Below the pieces are notes generated by a model. That model saw only the letters and a program-made list of their open reading frames with translations, did not search any database and was not told the origin of the DNA. This document shows positions 1-7,322 of a stretch of 10,184 nt of DNA, piece after piece. The stretch lies in assembly GCA_030830595.1 (NCBI GenBank), contig JAURMS010000190.1, positions 1 to 10,184 of the forward strand. The letters run 5' to 3'. Origin of the DNA: Gammaproteobacteria bacterium (lineage in GTDB: Bacteria > Pseudomonadota > Gammaproteobacteria > Steroidobacterales > Steroidobacteraceae). Numbering within the stretch: the first letter of the stretch is position 1; each line of letters starts with the position of its first letter. The translations under genes were made by a program, and so were the position numbers.

Positions 1-45
1 CCTCCTCCAGCTCGTGAGGCGAGCAACGTGATCGGCCCGAGATGA
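1..45 (+). CDS. possible C-terminal end of an upstream gene (partial)
   Basis: A frame open from the first base of the window ends at TGA 43-45, overlapping the terminase start in an ATGA junction. It would give the last 14 residues of an upstream protein (PPPAREASNVIGPR). ATGA overlaps are common in phage operons, and the junctions later in this window are similar. The gene before terL is often the small terminase subunit, but 14 residues cannot show that. The frame could also be open by chance, since 14 codons without a stop is unremarkable in GC-rich DNA. Confidence 0.35.
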   Translation, partial: PPPAREASNVIGPR

Positions 46-1466
46 CCATAGGAGCGCGGCGCCTGCTCGGTGACGAGCGGGGGCGACGTCAAGAGGTGCT
101 CGGCAAGCCGCGCCTCTACTGGACCGAGCCGCAGCGCCGGATCTTTGAGTCGCCCTACGCGGTGACGGTCGCCTGGGGGGCGAACGGGATCGGGAAGAGC
201 CTCACGCTGGCCGAAGTGGTGCGCCGGGGGCTGGCGGCAGAGCTTGGCTGGCAGGACAGGGGGCCCAAGGTGGTGCTCCTCGCGGGTAACTCCTGGGGGC
301 AGATCGGTGTAACGCTGTCGTATCTGTGGGAGACGGTGGATAAACGCTGGTTCAAGCCGAAACTTAGGTTCGAGGGCGGGGGAATGAGGGGGCAGCGGCT
401 CCAGATTTTCGATATCCTGGATGGGCCCGGGAAAGGCGGACAACTCCGGTGTGGCACATTCAACGCGGGCGCGGCAAATCTGGCCGGACCTCGGGCGGAC
501 CTCGTTGTATCCGACGAGCCGCTGCCAGAGAAAATCTACAATGAGCTATGGCCGCGCCTTTTCGGCAGGAGGGGCCGAATCGTGATCGGCTTTACGCCAA
601 CGCTGGGGACATCGGAGGACATCAAATACCTGTGGGACAAGGTAGATGATCCGGCGCTTCCGTGGTTCGGCGAGATTCAGGTGCCGCTTACGCTGGAGGC
701 GGTGACGCTTCACGGGGGACTCGTCCCCTACTCGTGGAGTACGCAAGAGGAGATTGACCGCTTCGAGGCCGGGCTATCGCGCCTTGAGCGTGACATGCGA
801 ATGGGGCGCACCCGGACGCCTGCCACGGGTGAGCTTTACTTTTCGGCGTTCGGGCCACATCTCATCGGCCCCTGCAATGTTCCACGGGGAACCAGGATCG
901 GAATCGGCATCGACCACGGGTCGAAGCCTGGGGCCCAACGGGCTATCCTGGTGGCGGTCGAGGGCCTCGGGATCGACGCGCGGGCGTGGGTGCTCGACGA
1001 GTACAAGGGGGACGGCCGCACGGAGATCGAGGCGGATGCAGCCGGGGTCGTGGCCATGCTGGCGCGGCACAGGATGACGATTCAGGACGTGGACGCATGG
1101 ATCGGCGACCGTGCGCACGGCGGATATGGCGGAGTGAACGGCAAAAAGTCGAACGAGATGCTAAAGTCTGCGTTGGCGAAGAGCACGGGTCTGGACATCA
1201 ACCGCACAGGGTGGCACGAGAAACTGCCCACACCGCTGCGGTACATGTGGCAGCCTCGCAAGCACGATTCATCCCACTGGGAGGGCTTCGACATCATCCA
1301 CCGGATGACGGTGGGGGACTCGCCGAGGCTCACCCTGTCGCCGGCCTGTGCCCATTTGCGGGCCGACTTCGAGAACTGGAAGGGGTCGAGCAGAGACCCG
1401 CACAAGGACGGGCTCGATGCGCTGAGGTACATCCTGATAGACATGATGGCAGGGCGGCCACATTGA
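42..1466 (+). CDS. terL: phage terminase large subunit (ATPase and nuclease)
   Basis: This is the DNA-packaging motor that docks on the portal, pumps genome into the prohead and cuts the concatemer. The 474-residue length is normal for the family. In the N-terminal ATPase domain, Walker A is GANGIGKS at residues 46-53. Walker B is LVVSDE at 154-159, with the acidic pair D158-E159. The coupling motif is GFTPT at 183-187. In the C-terminal RNase H-like nuclease domain the likely metal ligands are D291 (GIGIDHGSK), D356 (WIGDR) and D456/D459 in the DGLDALRY motif at 456-463. The last of these is a very typical terL ending. ATG 42 is the first possible start, because an in-frame TGA lies at 15-17. 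The upstream Shine-Dalgarno is weak, so coupling to an upstream gene through the ATGA overlap is plausible. Confidence 0.95.
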   Translation: MTIGARRLLGDERGRRQEVLGKPRLYWTEPQRRIFESPYAVTVAWGANGIGKSLTLAEVVRRGLAAELGWQDRGPKVVLLAGNSWGQIGVTLSYLWETVDKRWFKPKLRFEGGGMRGQRLQIFDILDGPGKGGQLRCGTFNAGAANLAGPRADLVVSDEPLPEKIYNELWPRLFGRRGRIVIGFTPTLGTSEDIKYLWDKVDDPALPWFGEIQVPLTLEAVTLHGGLVPYSWSTQEEIDRFEAGLSRLERDMRMGRTRTPATGELYFSAFGPHLIGPCNVPRGTRIGIGIDHGSKPGAQRAILVAVEGLGIDARAWVLDEYKGDGRTEIEADAAGVVAMLARHRMTIQDVDAWIGDRAHGGYGGVNGKKSNEMLKSALAKSTGLDINRTGWHEKLPTPLRYMWQPRKHDSSHWEGFDIIHRMTVGDSPRLTLSPACAHLRADFENWKGSSRDPHKDGLDALRYILIDMMAGRPH

Positions 1467-1491
1467 CCGACGCCTGGAAATGTGGTAGCGG
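1463..1491 (+). promoter_or_regulatory. promoter-like repeat, copy 1, before the portal gene
   Basis: TTGACC (1463-1468) overlaps the terL stop codon, and TGTGGTAGC follows at 1481-1489. The same two blocks occur with identical spacing before the capsid gene (3496-3522). Read as a sigma70-type promoter, the -35 is TTGACC and, after a 17-base spacer, the -10 is the poorly matching TAGCGG (1486-1491). The transcript would then begin close to the portal ATG at 1498. The motif could equally be a binding site for a phage regulator. The repeat is seen directly; promoter function is inferred. Confidence 0.45.
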
Positions 1492-1497
1492 TGGGCC

Positions 1498-2898
1498 ATG
1501 GGCGCAGTGAACAAGGGTCTTCAGAAGCGGTCGCCTGTCGAGCAGGCTGCGCTTGCTGTCCGCATCCTCGACGGGCGCCATATGCAGGACGTCCTCCAGC
1601 GGCTCAAGGACGAGCTGGGCGAGGCGGCGCTATCGCTTGGGCCCCTCGACATCACCCGCAACCCCCTCCGATCGGCCGTCCTTCGGCTGGCCACGGCATA
1701 CCGGCGGCCTCCGATGGTGTCGCCCTTGGTGCCGGCCTTTGCCGCGCTGTGGGGCGATTACAGCGCCTCGGTGACGGTCGAGAAGTACGCCAAGGGCAAG
1801 GGGCGACCGATGCCGACCGGGCTGCTCAGGGGCGCGGAGGAGGCCCTTGTTTACCGCCTGGGGGCGGGCTGGACGGGCACGCTCCTTGGGTGGTCAGACC
1901 GAGCCGGACAGATCATCGTGCAGGCGGTGTCGCCGGATGACCTCGAGGTGCTCTTCGCCTCGGATGACCCGACCGAGCCGACCGTGATCCGTCACCGACG
2001 GATGCGGCAGCCACTCGGGGCGGGGGCGATGGAGGAGGCGGTAGACGAGTACGACCTCTCGGACGTGGGCAATCCGGTGTTTCGGGTCATGCGCGCCTCG
2101 GTCGCCGGGAATGGCGCGCAGTACGATGCCACGGATCGGTATCTGGAGGGCGGCTACAGCGGCGACGCCTACCCGTGGCGCTATGCAGACGGCACCCCGT
2201 TCCACCGGATCGTGATTTCGGGCGATCCGAGGCAACCCTATCGCACGAACTCACTGGTGGAGGGCACTCTTCGGGTTTCGGTGCTCTGGACTCATTGGGC
2301 GGCGGCGGTGAGGGATGCGGGCCATCCGCTTCGAGCGGTCGAGGGACTGCGGGCGGTAGGCGCTGGGTCCGATCAGGCCAGCGGGCAGGCCGGGATCGCG
2401 CTGCGGCCCGGGGATGTCCTCCAGTTCGAGAGCACGAATCCAGACCGACCGGGTCAGTTTTTCCAGTTTGGACCAGGATTTGACCCGTCGATCACGGGCG
2501 CATCTATCCGGGAGTACGAGGCGGCCCTAATGCAGCATCTTGGGGTGCCGACATCGATGGAGCAGACCGGCGGGGCGCCCACGGACCTCGAACACGAGCA
2601 GCTGCAAGAGGCGATTGCGGCCACCTACGGCGAATGCAGGCGCCATGATGGCGAGGTCTTGCGCCGAGGTGCAGCGATTGCGAACTCGCACGGAGAAAAG
2701 GGCAAATCAGCCCATTCAGAGGGCCCCTATGCGGTGCTGTACGGCGACGAGGTGATCGCCGCACTTGGACCCATGGAGGCAGACACCACAGACGCCGAGG
2801 AGGGCGCAGAAAATGGCAGATCAAACACAGGGCGGGGCAACGCTGGAACAGATCGAGGCAATGCTTCGCAAAGCGATGGGGCGGGCGCCAAGGGTTGA
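1498..2898 (+). CDS. phage portal protein
   Basis: The portal is the dodecameric ring at one vertex of the head through which DNA enters and leaves, and to which TerL and the neck attach. The 466-residue length, the position directly after terL and the general features fit the family. The middle carries the beta-rich stretch and the PFHRIV and NSLVEGTLR segments (about residues 239-263) seen in portals. A long helical part follows at about 262-400 and includes LMQHLGVPTS (344-353). The last roughly 50 residues are low-complexity G/N/D/S and probably disordered; the final 28 codons overlap the scaffold gene. ATG 1498 is the only sensible start: an in-frame ATG at 1480 is closed by TAG at 1486-1488. 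The ribosome binding site is weak (GGTGGG very close to the ATG). No catalytic motif is expected, so the call rests on context and overall pattern. Confidence 0.8.
   Translation: MGAVNKGLQKRSPVEQAALAVRILDGRHMQDVLQRLKDELGEAALSLGPLDITRNPLRSAVLRLATAYRRPPMVSPLVPAFAALWGDYSASVTVEKYAKGKGRPMPTGLLRGAEEALVYRLGAGWTGTLLGWSDRAGQIIVQAVSPDDLEVLFASDDPTEPTVIRHRRMRQPLGAGAMEEAVDEYDLSDVGNPVFRVMRASVAGNGAQYDATDRYLEGGYSGDAYPWRYADGTPFHRIVISGDPRQPYRTNSLVEGTLRVSVLWTHWAAAVRDAGHPLRAVEGLRAVGAGSDQASGQAGIALRPGDVLQFESTNPDRPGQFFQFGPGFDPSITGASIREYEAALMQHLGVPTSMEQTGGAPTDLEHEQLQEAIAATYGECRRHDGEVLRRGAAIANSHGEKGKSAHSEGPYAVLYGDEVIAALGPMEADTTDAEEGAENGRSNTGRGNAGTDRGNASQSDGAGAKG
2797..2804 (+). promoter_or_regulatory. ribosome binding site that fixes the scaffold start
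   Basis: GAGGAGGG lies inside the portal gene, eight bases before ATG 2813. A longer in-frame reading from ATG 2765 exists but has no comparable site. This site therefore selects ATG 2813 as the scaffold start. Confidence 0.75.
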
Positions 2899-3499
2899 CC
2901 CGGACGAGGATGGCGAATCTCCGCGATCAGGATCAGCAGAGGCCAAGATCGCGCGTTTGGTCGCCGAAAAGAAGGCCCTCCAGGCCGCAAACGCGGAGAT
3001 GGCGACCGCCTTTGAGGACTACAAAAAGGGCGCCCAGGCCGAGATCGCAAAGGTGCGAGAGACGGCCGCGGGTGAGGTCGCCGGGCTGGCGACTCGGCAC
3101 GCGGAAGACATGGCGCTGACGAGTCAGGGCGTGACCGATGCGTTGGGCCGGGACACCGTTCGCCGCGCCTGGGACGCCGCCCCGAAGGACAGCAGGGGCA
3201 AGTCGCCGGCCGAATGGTGGCAAAAGCAGGTCGAGGCGCACAAGGCCCATGCGGCGAGCCCGGATGACCCGAAGATTCAGGCGCCCGAGGTGCCGATCGC
3301 GCTGAAGGGCTATCTTCCGACGGTCGAGGCGCCCACCAAGGCGCAGCAGGGCCGGGGCACCCAGGGCGCGGGGCGCAGTGTGGATGCAGGCACAGCCAGG
3401 GCAAGCGTCCAGCCGACGCTGGACAAGGTGCTGAACGAGGCGACCGATCTTGAATCGTTGTTTAAGGGACTTGGGGCGGCGTCGCGTGGCGCCGCTTGA
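2813..3499 (+). CDS. probable capsid scaffolding protein
   Basis: The gene sits between portal and capsid, the usual scaffold position, and encodes 228 mostly charged residues. The protein is likely an internal chaperone that guides coat assembly and leaves the head before or during packaging. Residues 1-42 include a short helix followed by an acidic linker. Residues 43-105 are a long K/E/A-rich helix that looks like a coiled coil. Residues 145-200 are low-complexity and probably flexible. A final helix at 203-224 (LDKVLNEATDLESLFKGL) resembles the coat-binding tail of other scaffolds. ATG 2813 is chosen over ATG 2765 because of the strong site at 2797-2804. The first 86 bases overlap the portal gene in another frame. 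No protease motif is seen. The identification is by composition and location; the residues are not diagnostic. Confidence 0.7.
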   Translation: MADQTQGGATLEQIEAMLRKAMGRAPRVDPDEDGESPRSGSAEAKIARLVAEKKALQAANAEMATAFEDYKKGAQAEIAKVRETAAGEVAGLATRHAEDMALTSQGVTDALGRDTVRRAWDAAPKDSRGKSPAEWWQKQVEAHKAHAASPDDPKIQAPEVPIALKGYLPTVEAPTKAQQGRGTQGAGRSVDAGTARASVQPTLDKVLNEATDLESLFKGLGAASRGAA

Positions 3500-3524
3500 C
3501 ATCGTCGCGGCTCTGTGGTAGCAC
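3496..3524 (+). promoter_or_regulatory. promoter-like repeat, copy 2, before the capsid gene
   Basis: TTGACA (3496-3501) contains the scaffold stop codon, and TGTGGTAGC follows at 3514-3522, with the same 13-base interval as copy 1. TTGACA is a perfect sigma70 -35. With a 17-base spacer the -10 would be TAGCAC (3519-3524), a half match to TATAAT. GGTAGCAC also partly matches the GC-rich -10 described for alphaproteobacterial housekeeping promoters. A start near 3531 would leave a leader of about 60 bases before the capsid ATG at 3591. A separate promoter for the most abundant virion protein makes biological sense. The repeat is seen; its function is inferred. Confidence 0.5.
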
Positions 3525-3590
3525 TCAAGGCAGATAGGGCCATTCGCCGCCGGGCGTCAAAACGGTATCCACGGCCCTCCGAGATACGAC

Positions 3591-4550
3591 ATGGGCGCAG
3601 GAATTTGGGGCACTGGAACCGGGCTTGGCGATGCCAATATTGCCGTCGCGGCGCGCACGATTCAGCTCGCGCTGAATGCGGCGGTGAAAAACCGCGCGAT
3701 CCTCGGGCACCCTGTCATCCTCGATTTGATGGCGCGGGATCAGGCCCTCGGCCAACTCATGGGCGAACTCGGGGTAAGTATCGGCCTCACCGACATGGGG
3801 ACCGGCAAGCTCACGGCGGTTGCTGAGGCCACCGAAGCCACGCCGACCAACTTCAGCGTGACGAACTCGTCTACCGTCACTCCGCTTCGTCGGGCTTACG
3901 CTCGCGATGTCACTGACTTCGGCGTCTCGGTGCAGGGCTCCCTGCTTCGCGGCGAGCTCGGCCCGGATGTGGTCGCCATGCTCACGCTTGACGCGGTCGG
4001 CTGCTGGTTCAACGACATCGTCGATCGAATCGTGGCGCTCTTCACGTCGGCTACCTACTCGATGGGTACCTCGGGGACCGCCCTTTCCTGGGGTGCGCTC
4101 CAGGATGGCGTGATTTCGATGCTCGATCGCGGAAACCAGAGCATGGGCCTTGGCTTCCTGTCTGCGAAGGCGGCTCAGGACCTCGCGAATGACGGGCTTT
4201 CGCTCGGCGGCGCGGTCCAGTTCGACCCGGCAACCCGCCAGTTCCAGGCTCAGCTTGGCAAGGGCGCCTACCTCGGCACCCACTGGGGCGTGGACTGGTA
4301 CCTGAACTCCGAGCTGGACGCCAGCGGCGGAGACACCTACGGCGGGATTGTGACGCCTGGGGCCATCCTGATGAAGCACCAGCGGGTGGCGCTCCCGAGC
4401 AACGCGGACCAGGTCTTCGCGACGCCCTTCCTGACCTGTGAGACCCGCCGGCCGGGTGGTGGTGTCAACCGCTACGAGTACGTCAGCCACAACGCGCTGG
4501 CTGCTCAGGAGCAGGCCCGCATGGCCGCTTTGATCTGGAAGACCTCTTGA
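3591..4550 (+). CDS. major capsid protein, probably HK97 fold
   Basis: This 319-residue protein follows the scaffold gene and is very probably the coat subunit of the icosahedral head. It begins with a mobile, glycine-rich N-terminus (1-15) and a helical arm. A threonine/serine-rich beta stretch at about 79-98 (TEATPTNFSVTNSSTVTP) resembles the extended loop of HK97-type coats. A long helix that looks like the spine helix follows at about 124-150. The C-terminal part ends in an aromatic, Arg-rich strand region (VNRYEYVSHNALAAQEQARM, about 291-310). ATG 3591 is the first start after the in-frame TAG at 3519-3521. Its Shine-Dalgarno is weak, which is odd for a highly expressed gene, so a strong promoter or a structured leader may compensate. 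No cleavable prodomain is evident, in keeping with a separate scaffold. Confidence 0.82.
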   Translation: MGAGIWGTGTGLGDANIAVAARTIQLALNAAVKNRAILGHPVILDLMARDQALGQLMGELGVSIGLTDMGTGKLTAVAEATEATPTNFSVTNSSTVTPLRRAYARDVTDFGVSVQGSLLRGELGPDVVAMLTLDAVGCWFNDIVDRIVALFTSATYSMGTSGTALSWGALQDGVISMLDRGNQSMGLGFLSAKAAQDLANDGLSLGGAVQFDPATRQFQAQLGKGAYLGTHWGVDWYLNSELDASGGDTYGGIVTPGAILMKHQRVALPSNADQVFATPFLTCETRRPGGGVNRYEYVSHNALAAQEQARMAALIWKTS

Positions 4551-4591
4551 TCTGAGGCGCAGAACAATAAAGGCAAAGTCGAGGAGGACAG

Positions 4592-5305
4592 ATGCCTTTT
4601 CCCGCTACCACGACCACGCCAGAACCGAGGCCCTCGACGGTGCCTCGGATGGCTCGCCACTCCACAGCGCCGGGGCCGGGTGCACGGCCGCTCATCCTGG
4701 CGCGGGCTCGCGGCCCGTGGACGTGGATGGTCCACCCCGCCATGATGGAGTGCGTCGGCGGCTACGTCGTGCCACGCCTGGTCAAAGCCACCCACGAGCC
4801 CGGGGCTTACGGCAACGGGCCACAGGGAGGCCGAGGCCACGTCCTGCACCTCTCCAACGAGGGGTGGACGGAAGTGCCGCCAACGGTGCCGGCCGTCGCC
4901 TTCGGCATCGATCGGACCCAGGAACCGGATATCCTGGCCACCTATCTGAACGACTGGCACGGCGTCACTGACAAGGGCCGGCCCGTGGTCTATGTCGCAG
5001 ACGCATGGGAGCGCCCCACCTCGGTCGGAGGCGTCACCGTCTGGAATCGCGATCATGCCGGGTTCGTCGCATGGCGCCGGGAGCTTATCGAGCTGCTCGG
5101 GCTCGGCCTGGGGCCCGATGGTGAGCTTTCGGAGGATCAGATCCGACTGGCGACCGAGCCCCTCATGGCCTCCATCCGAAGCGAGGCCATGCGGCCCGGC
5201 AAGATGTCGGCAGAACGGGTCAAGGTGCTCGTCGCCCACCTTCCAACCAGTTTCCAGGAATCGCCCGTCGTGCGCGGGCTGCTCGAATCTTCCGCCCGAT
5301 CCTGA
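4592..5305 (+). CDS. unrecognised phage protein downstream of the capsid gene
   Basis: I do not recognise this 237-residue protein. It starts at ATG 4592 behind a strong GAGGAGG (4581-4587), after a 41-base gap from the capsid gene. Residues 1-35 are rich in P, T and R and look disordered. A globular part follows, with a Trp-rich start (GPWTWMVHPAMM, about 41-52), a G/H-rich loop and beta-like segments (RPVVYVADAWE, about 129-139). Residues 155-235 look helical, including FVAWRRELIELLGLGLG (157-173). There is no signal peptide or membrane segment. Position between the coat and the neck genes suggests a virion or head-assembly role, such as a minor head protein, but nothing in the residues proves it. 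Confidence 0.7.
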   Translation: MPFPATTTTPEPRPSTVPRMARHSTAPGPGARPLILARARGPWTWMVHPAMMECVGGYVVPRLVKATHEPGAYGNGPQGGRGHVLHLSNEGWTEVPPTVPAVAFGIDRTQEPDILATYLNDWHGVTDKGRPVVYVADAWERPTSVGGVTVWNRDHAGFVAWRRELIELLGLGLGPDGELSEDQIRLATEPLMASIRSEAMRPGKMSAERVKVLVAHLPTSFQESPVVRGLLESSARS

Positions 5306-5314
5306 GGTCACACA

Positions 5315-6139
5315 ATGCCGCCGCAAGCCGCCTCCCGTCCCCGCGCCCGAAAGGACAAGCTCGCCACGCCGCGAGATGCTCATGAGTTCGCGATTGCGAA
5401 CAACGCAGCGGCCTTCCCGGCGATGTATGGCCAGCCGCCCTCGCGGGTCGGGCTCCGGTGGGTGGCCGGGGCTCGTGGCAAGCCGGGCATCAATGCGGAC
5501 ATCCAGGACGCCGCGGAGGCGGTCCGCATGATCGCGGACCCTGACTTCGAGGTGCTGGGCACCAACGCCACGAGCGCTTGCACCAGCTTCAACGCCGAGG
5601 GTGGAATCACGCTGACTACCGCGGGCGGCAGCGGCGATCAGGTCATCCTGTGTCCCCACCTCGACGCGAACCAGAGCGCCTGGACCCGGTGGACGTGGGG
5701 CACCGATCGGGCCCTGATCTGGGAGGGCACGATCCGCACGGGCGCAGCGATCACCTCGACGAAAATTTGGGCCGGGCTGAAGCTGACGAATACTCCGACG
5801 GTCGCCACGGACAACGATCAGGTTTTTCTGCGCTACGAGGCGGGCGTGGCCTCGGGGGTGTGGCAGGTGATCAGTTCGATCGGCGGGACCGACACCACCA
5901 CGAACAGCACCATCACGGTTGCGGTGAGCACCACCTACCGCTTCGCGATCACCATCAACGCCGGCAGGGCCGCTCAGGTATGGATCGGTGTGGGGGACGC
6001 GCAGCCGAGCCTGATTTACACCACTGCGGCACTCACCGATGCCACCGACCTGATTCCCTACATCGGTGTCGAGGCCGCCGCGGCGGCGGCTAAGGCCATC
6101 ACGGTCTACGGAGAGGACATCTCCAGGTCGGCGGCCTGA
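5315..6139 (+). CDS. beta-rich, lectin-like virion protein (possible head fibre or decoration)
   Basis: The 274-residue protein has a basic N-terminus (1-20) and a short helical part (20-75). Residues 80-268 are beta-rich with alternating T/S/V/I. The pattern of strands such as ALIWEGTIRTGAAITSTKIWAGL (133-155, shown here only by its ends ALIWEGTI and KIWAGL), VFLRYEAG (170-177), VWQVISSIGG (182-191), YRFAITI (208-214) and AITVYGEDI (261-269) resembles concanavalin A-like jelly-roll modules found in phage fibre and decoration proteins. Such a protein could decorate the head or bind glycans on the host. An Ala run at 254-259 comes from a GCC/GCG repeat. ATG 5315 is preceded by GAGGT (5304-5308), which overlaps the previous stop codon. 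Fold assignment is by pattern only. Confidence 0.6.
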   Translation: MPPQAASRPRARKDKLATPRDAHEFAIANNAAAFPAMYGQPPSRVGLRWVAGARGKPGINADIQDAAEAVRMIADPDFEVLGTNATSACTSFNAEGGITLTTAGGSGDQVILCPHLDANQSAWTRWTWGTDRALIWEGTIRTGAAITSTKIWAGLKLTNTPTVATDNDQVFLRYEAGVASGVWQVISSIGGTDTTTNSTITVAVSTTYRFAITINAGRAAQVWIGVGDAQPSLIYTTAALTDATDLIPYIGVEAAAAAAKAITVYGEDISRSAA

Positions 6140-6879
6140 TGGCAATCACGGATACCCTGTACGCACCCTCGCGGCAGGCGCCGCTTTTGCTCGTCCGGGC
6201 CCAGGCCCAGACGATCAAGGCGCCGGTTCGCCACGGGTCAACGGGGGCCCTACAGGCTCCCAGTGCAGGGACCGTGACGATCGAACGTGCAGACGGGTCC
6301 GAGCTTGTCTCCGGTGCTGCGGTCACGGTGTCCTCCTCCATCGCGACCTACACGCTCACCCCGTCGGCATCGGAGACACTCGGGGCCGGCTGGTCTGCCT
6401 ATTGGGACCTGACCATGACGGATGGTCACCTGATTTGGCAGGAGGAGGCGTACCTCTGCGAGTACGTACCACCGTGCGTCATCTCGGCTCACGACCTTTA
6501 CGGAGTGGTTCCCGAGCTCAAGCACCGCATCCCAGAGGCGCAAGGGCCGGACGGGACCGACGAGGGCTGGCAGCCGCAGATCGACATGGCCTATTACGAG
6601 CTCATCCAGGCCCTTATCGACGACGCCCGCAAGCCTTGGCTGATTCGGTCGGTGACGGCCTATCGACGCTGGCTCCTGGCCCGAGCGGTGCAAATCGCGG
6701 TGGATTCGATCCCGGCCACGATGGGGGACCACTGGTCGGAAGCCTCGAAAAAGGCGCATTTTGCCATGGTCGCGGCGCGCTCAGAGATGCGGGTGCAGTA
6801 TTCAAGCGATTCCCCTGGCGTGAGGCGGGCGGGTAGTCCTGTCATCCGGCTGTCGCCGGCCGGGCGGCCCTCGTGGTAA
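6139..6879 (+). CDS. head-tail connector (adaptor) with N-terminal beta domain
   Basis: The 246-residue protein appears to have two parts. Residues 1-112 are beta-rich, with an Ig-like series of strands (TVTIERADGSELV, 45-57; ATYTLTP, 69-75; WDLTMTDG, 89-96). Residues 113-222 are helical: VISAHDLYG (114-122), then helices around 144-166, 171-190 and 200-220. This matches the general layout of the gp6/gp15-type adaptors that bind under the portal ring. The location, directly before the tail terminator, agrees with that. The last 25 residues are basic and probably flexible. The gene starts in a TGATG overlap with the preceding stop and overlaps the next gene by seven bases. The DUF1320/Mu gp36-like family is an alternative for the helical part. 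Confidence 0.6.
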   Translation: MAITDTLYAPSRQAPLLLVRAQAQTIKAPVRHGSTGALQAPSAGTVTIERADGSELVSGAAVTVSSSIATYTLTPSASETLGAGWSAYWDLTMTDGHLIWQEEAYLCEYVPPCVISAHDLYGVVPELKHRIPEAQGPDGTDEGWQPQIDMAYYELIQALIDDARKPWLIRSVTAYRRWLLARAVQIAVDSIPATMGDHWSEASKKAHFAMVAARSEMRVQYSSDSPGVRRAGSPVIRLSPAGRPSW

Positions 6880-7322
6880 CCGGCGCGGCCTACTACCAGA
6901 CGATCTTGGAGACGCTGTGCTCCTCAATCGAGGCGCTCGACGTCACTGGCTATCGCGACCAGAGCACGGCCGCGGGGCGCTGGAAGCGGGCGCGGCGAGC
7001 CACCACCGACGCCGGCATTACCGAGGATCTCGGATTTTGGGTTGACCTGGGTGCTCATGCCACCTTCGAGAAGTCGCTGGTCACCTACTCGGCTGGGGTC
7101 GTCTTCGCGATCCGATACCGCCCAGACCAGGACATCAGCGATCAGGCGCGGCTGCACGCGGCGCTGAGGGCTCTCGAAGAGCATCTCCAGGGCGCCGGCT
7201 ACGATGTTCCGGGCGGCATGCGTACCGTGCCGAAGGGGGCGCAAATCTCGCGACCGCCGGCCGGGGATGCTTGGCTTCAGGTTGACCTTTCCTTCACTCT
7301 CATTTTGCCACGGGGGGCCTGA
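6873..7322 (+). CDS. probable tail terminator / neck protein
   Basis: A 149-residue alpha/beta protein. Its layout is a first helix (YYQTILETLCSSIEAL, 7-22), a strand (VTYSAGVVFAIRYRP, 70-84), a helix (DQARLHAALRALEEHLQ, 90-106) and a final strand (WLQVDLSFTLILP, 134-146). This order recalls the lambda gpU/SPP1 gp17 tail terminator fold, which caps the tail tube and joins it to the head. The order adaptor, terminator, tube supports the call. The start is GTG 6873, within the end of the connector gene in a different frame. The end forms a TGATG junction with the next gene. No separate head-closure (stopper) gene lies between it and the connector. Confidence 0.6.
   Translation: MVTGAAYYQTILETLCSSIEALDVTGYRDQSTAAGRWKRARRATTDAGITEDLGFWVDLGAHATFEKSLVTYSAGVVFAIRYRPDQDISDQARLHAALRALEEHLQGAGYDVPGGMRTVPKGAQISRPPAGDAWLQVDLSFTLILPRGA

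Noticed and set aside
2765..2812. A longer scaffold start at ATG 2765
   Set aside because: The extra 16 residues have no good ribosome binding site ahead of them, whereas ATG 2813 has GAGGAGGG at the right distance.
3476..3495. Inverted repeat GCGGCG/CGCCGC at the end of the scaffold gene
   Set aside because: It is a 6-bp stem with an 8-base loop and no T-run, inside coding sequence and directly before the -35-like TTGACA, so a terminator call is not supported.
3525..4490. A 321-codon minus-strand open frame opposite the capsid gene
   Set aside because: It is antisense to a confident capsid gene and shows no recognisable motif or ribosome binding site.
4547..4575. TTGATC near the capsid stop as a third promoter
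   Set aside because: No TGTGGTAGC-like block or acceptable -10 follows at the proper distance, so the similarity to the two real repeat copies is not convincing.
6074..6087. A 14-base perfect palindrome (GCCGCCGCGGCGGC)
   Set aside because: It encodes an alanine run in a GC-rich gene and arises readily from GCC/GCG codons; there is no sign of a regulatory role.
4505..6145. A 546-codon open frame on the minus strand
   Set aside because: It lies opposite three well-supported + strand genes, is rich in R, G and D as antisense GC-rich frames are, shows no domain, and has no sensible context. Strong third-position GC bias explains its openness.
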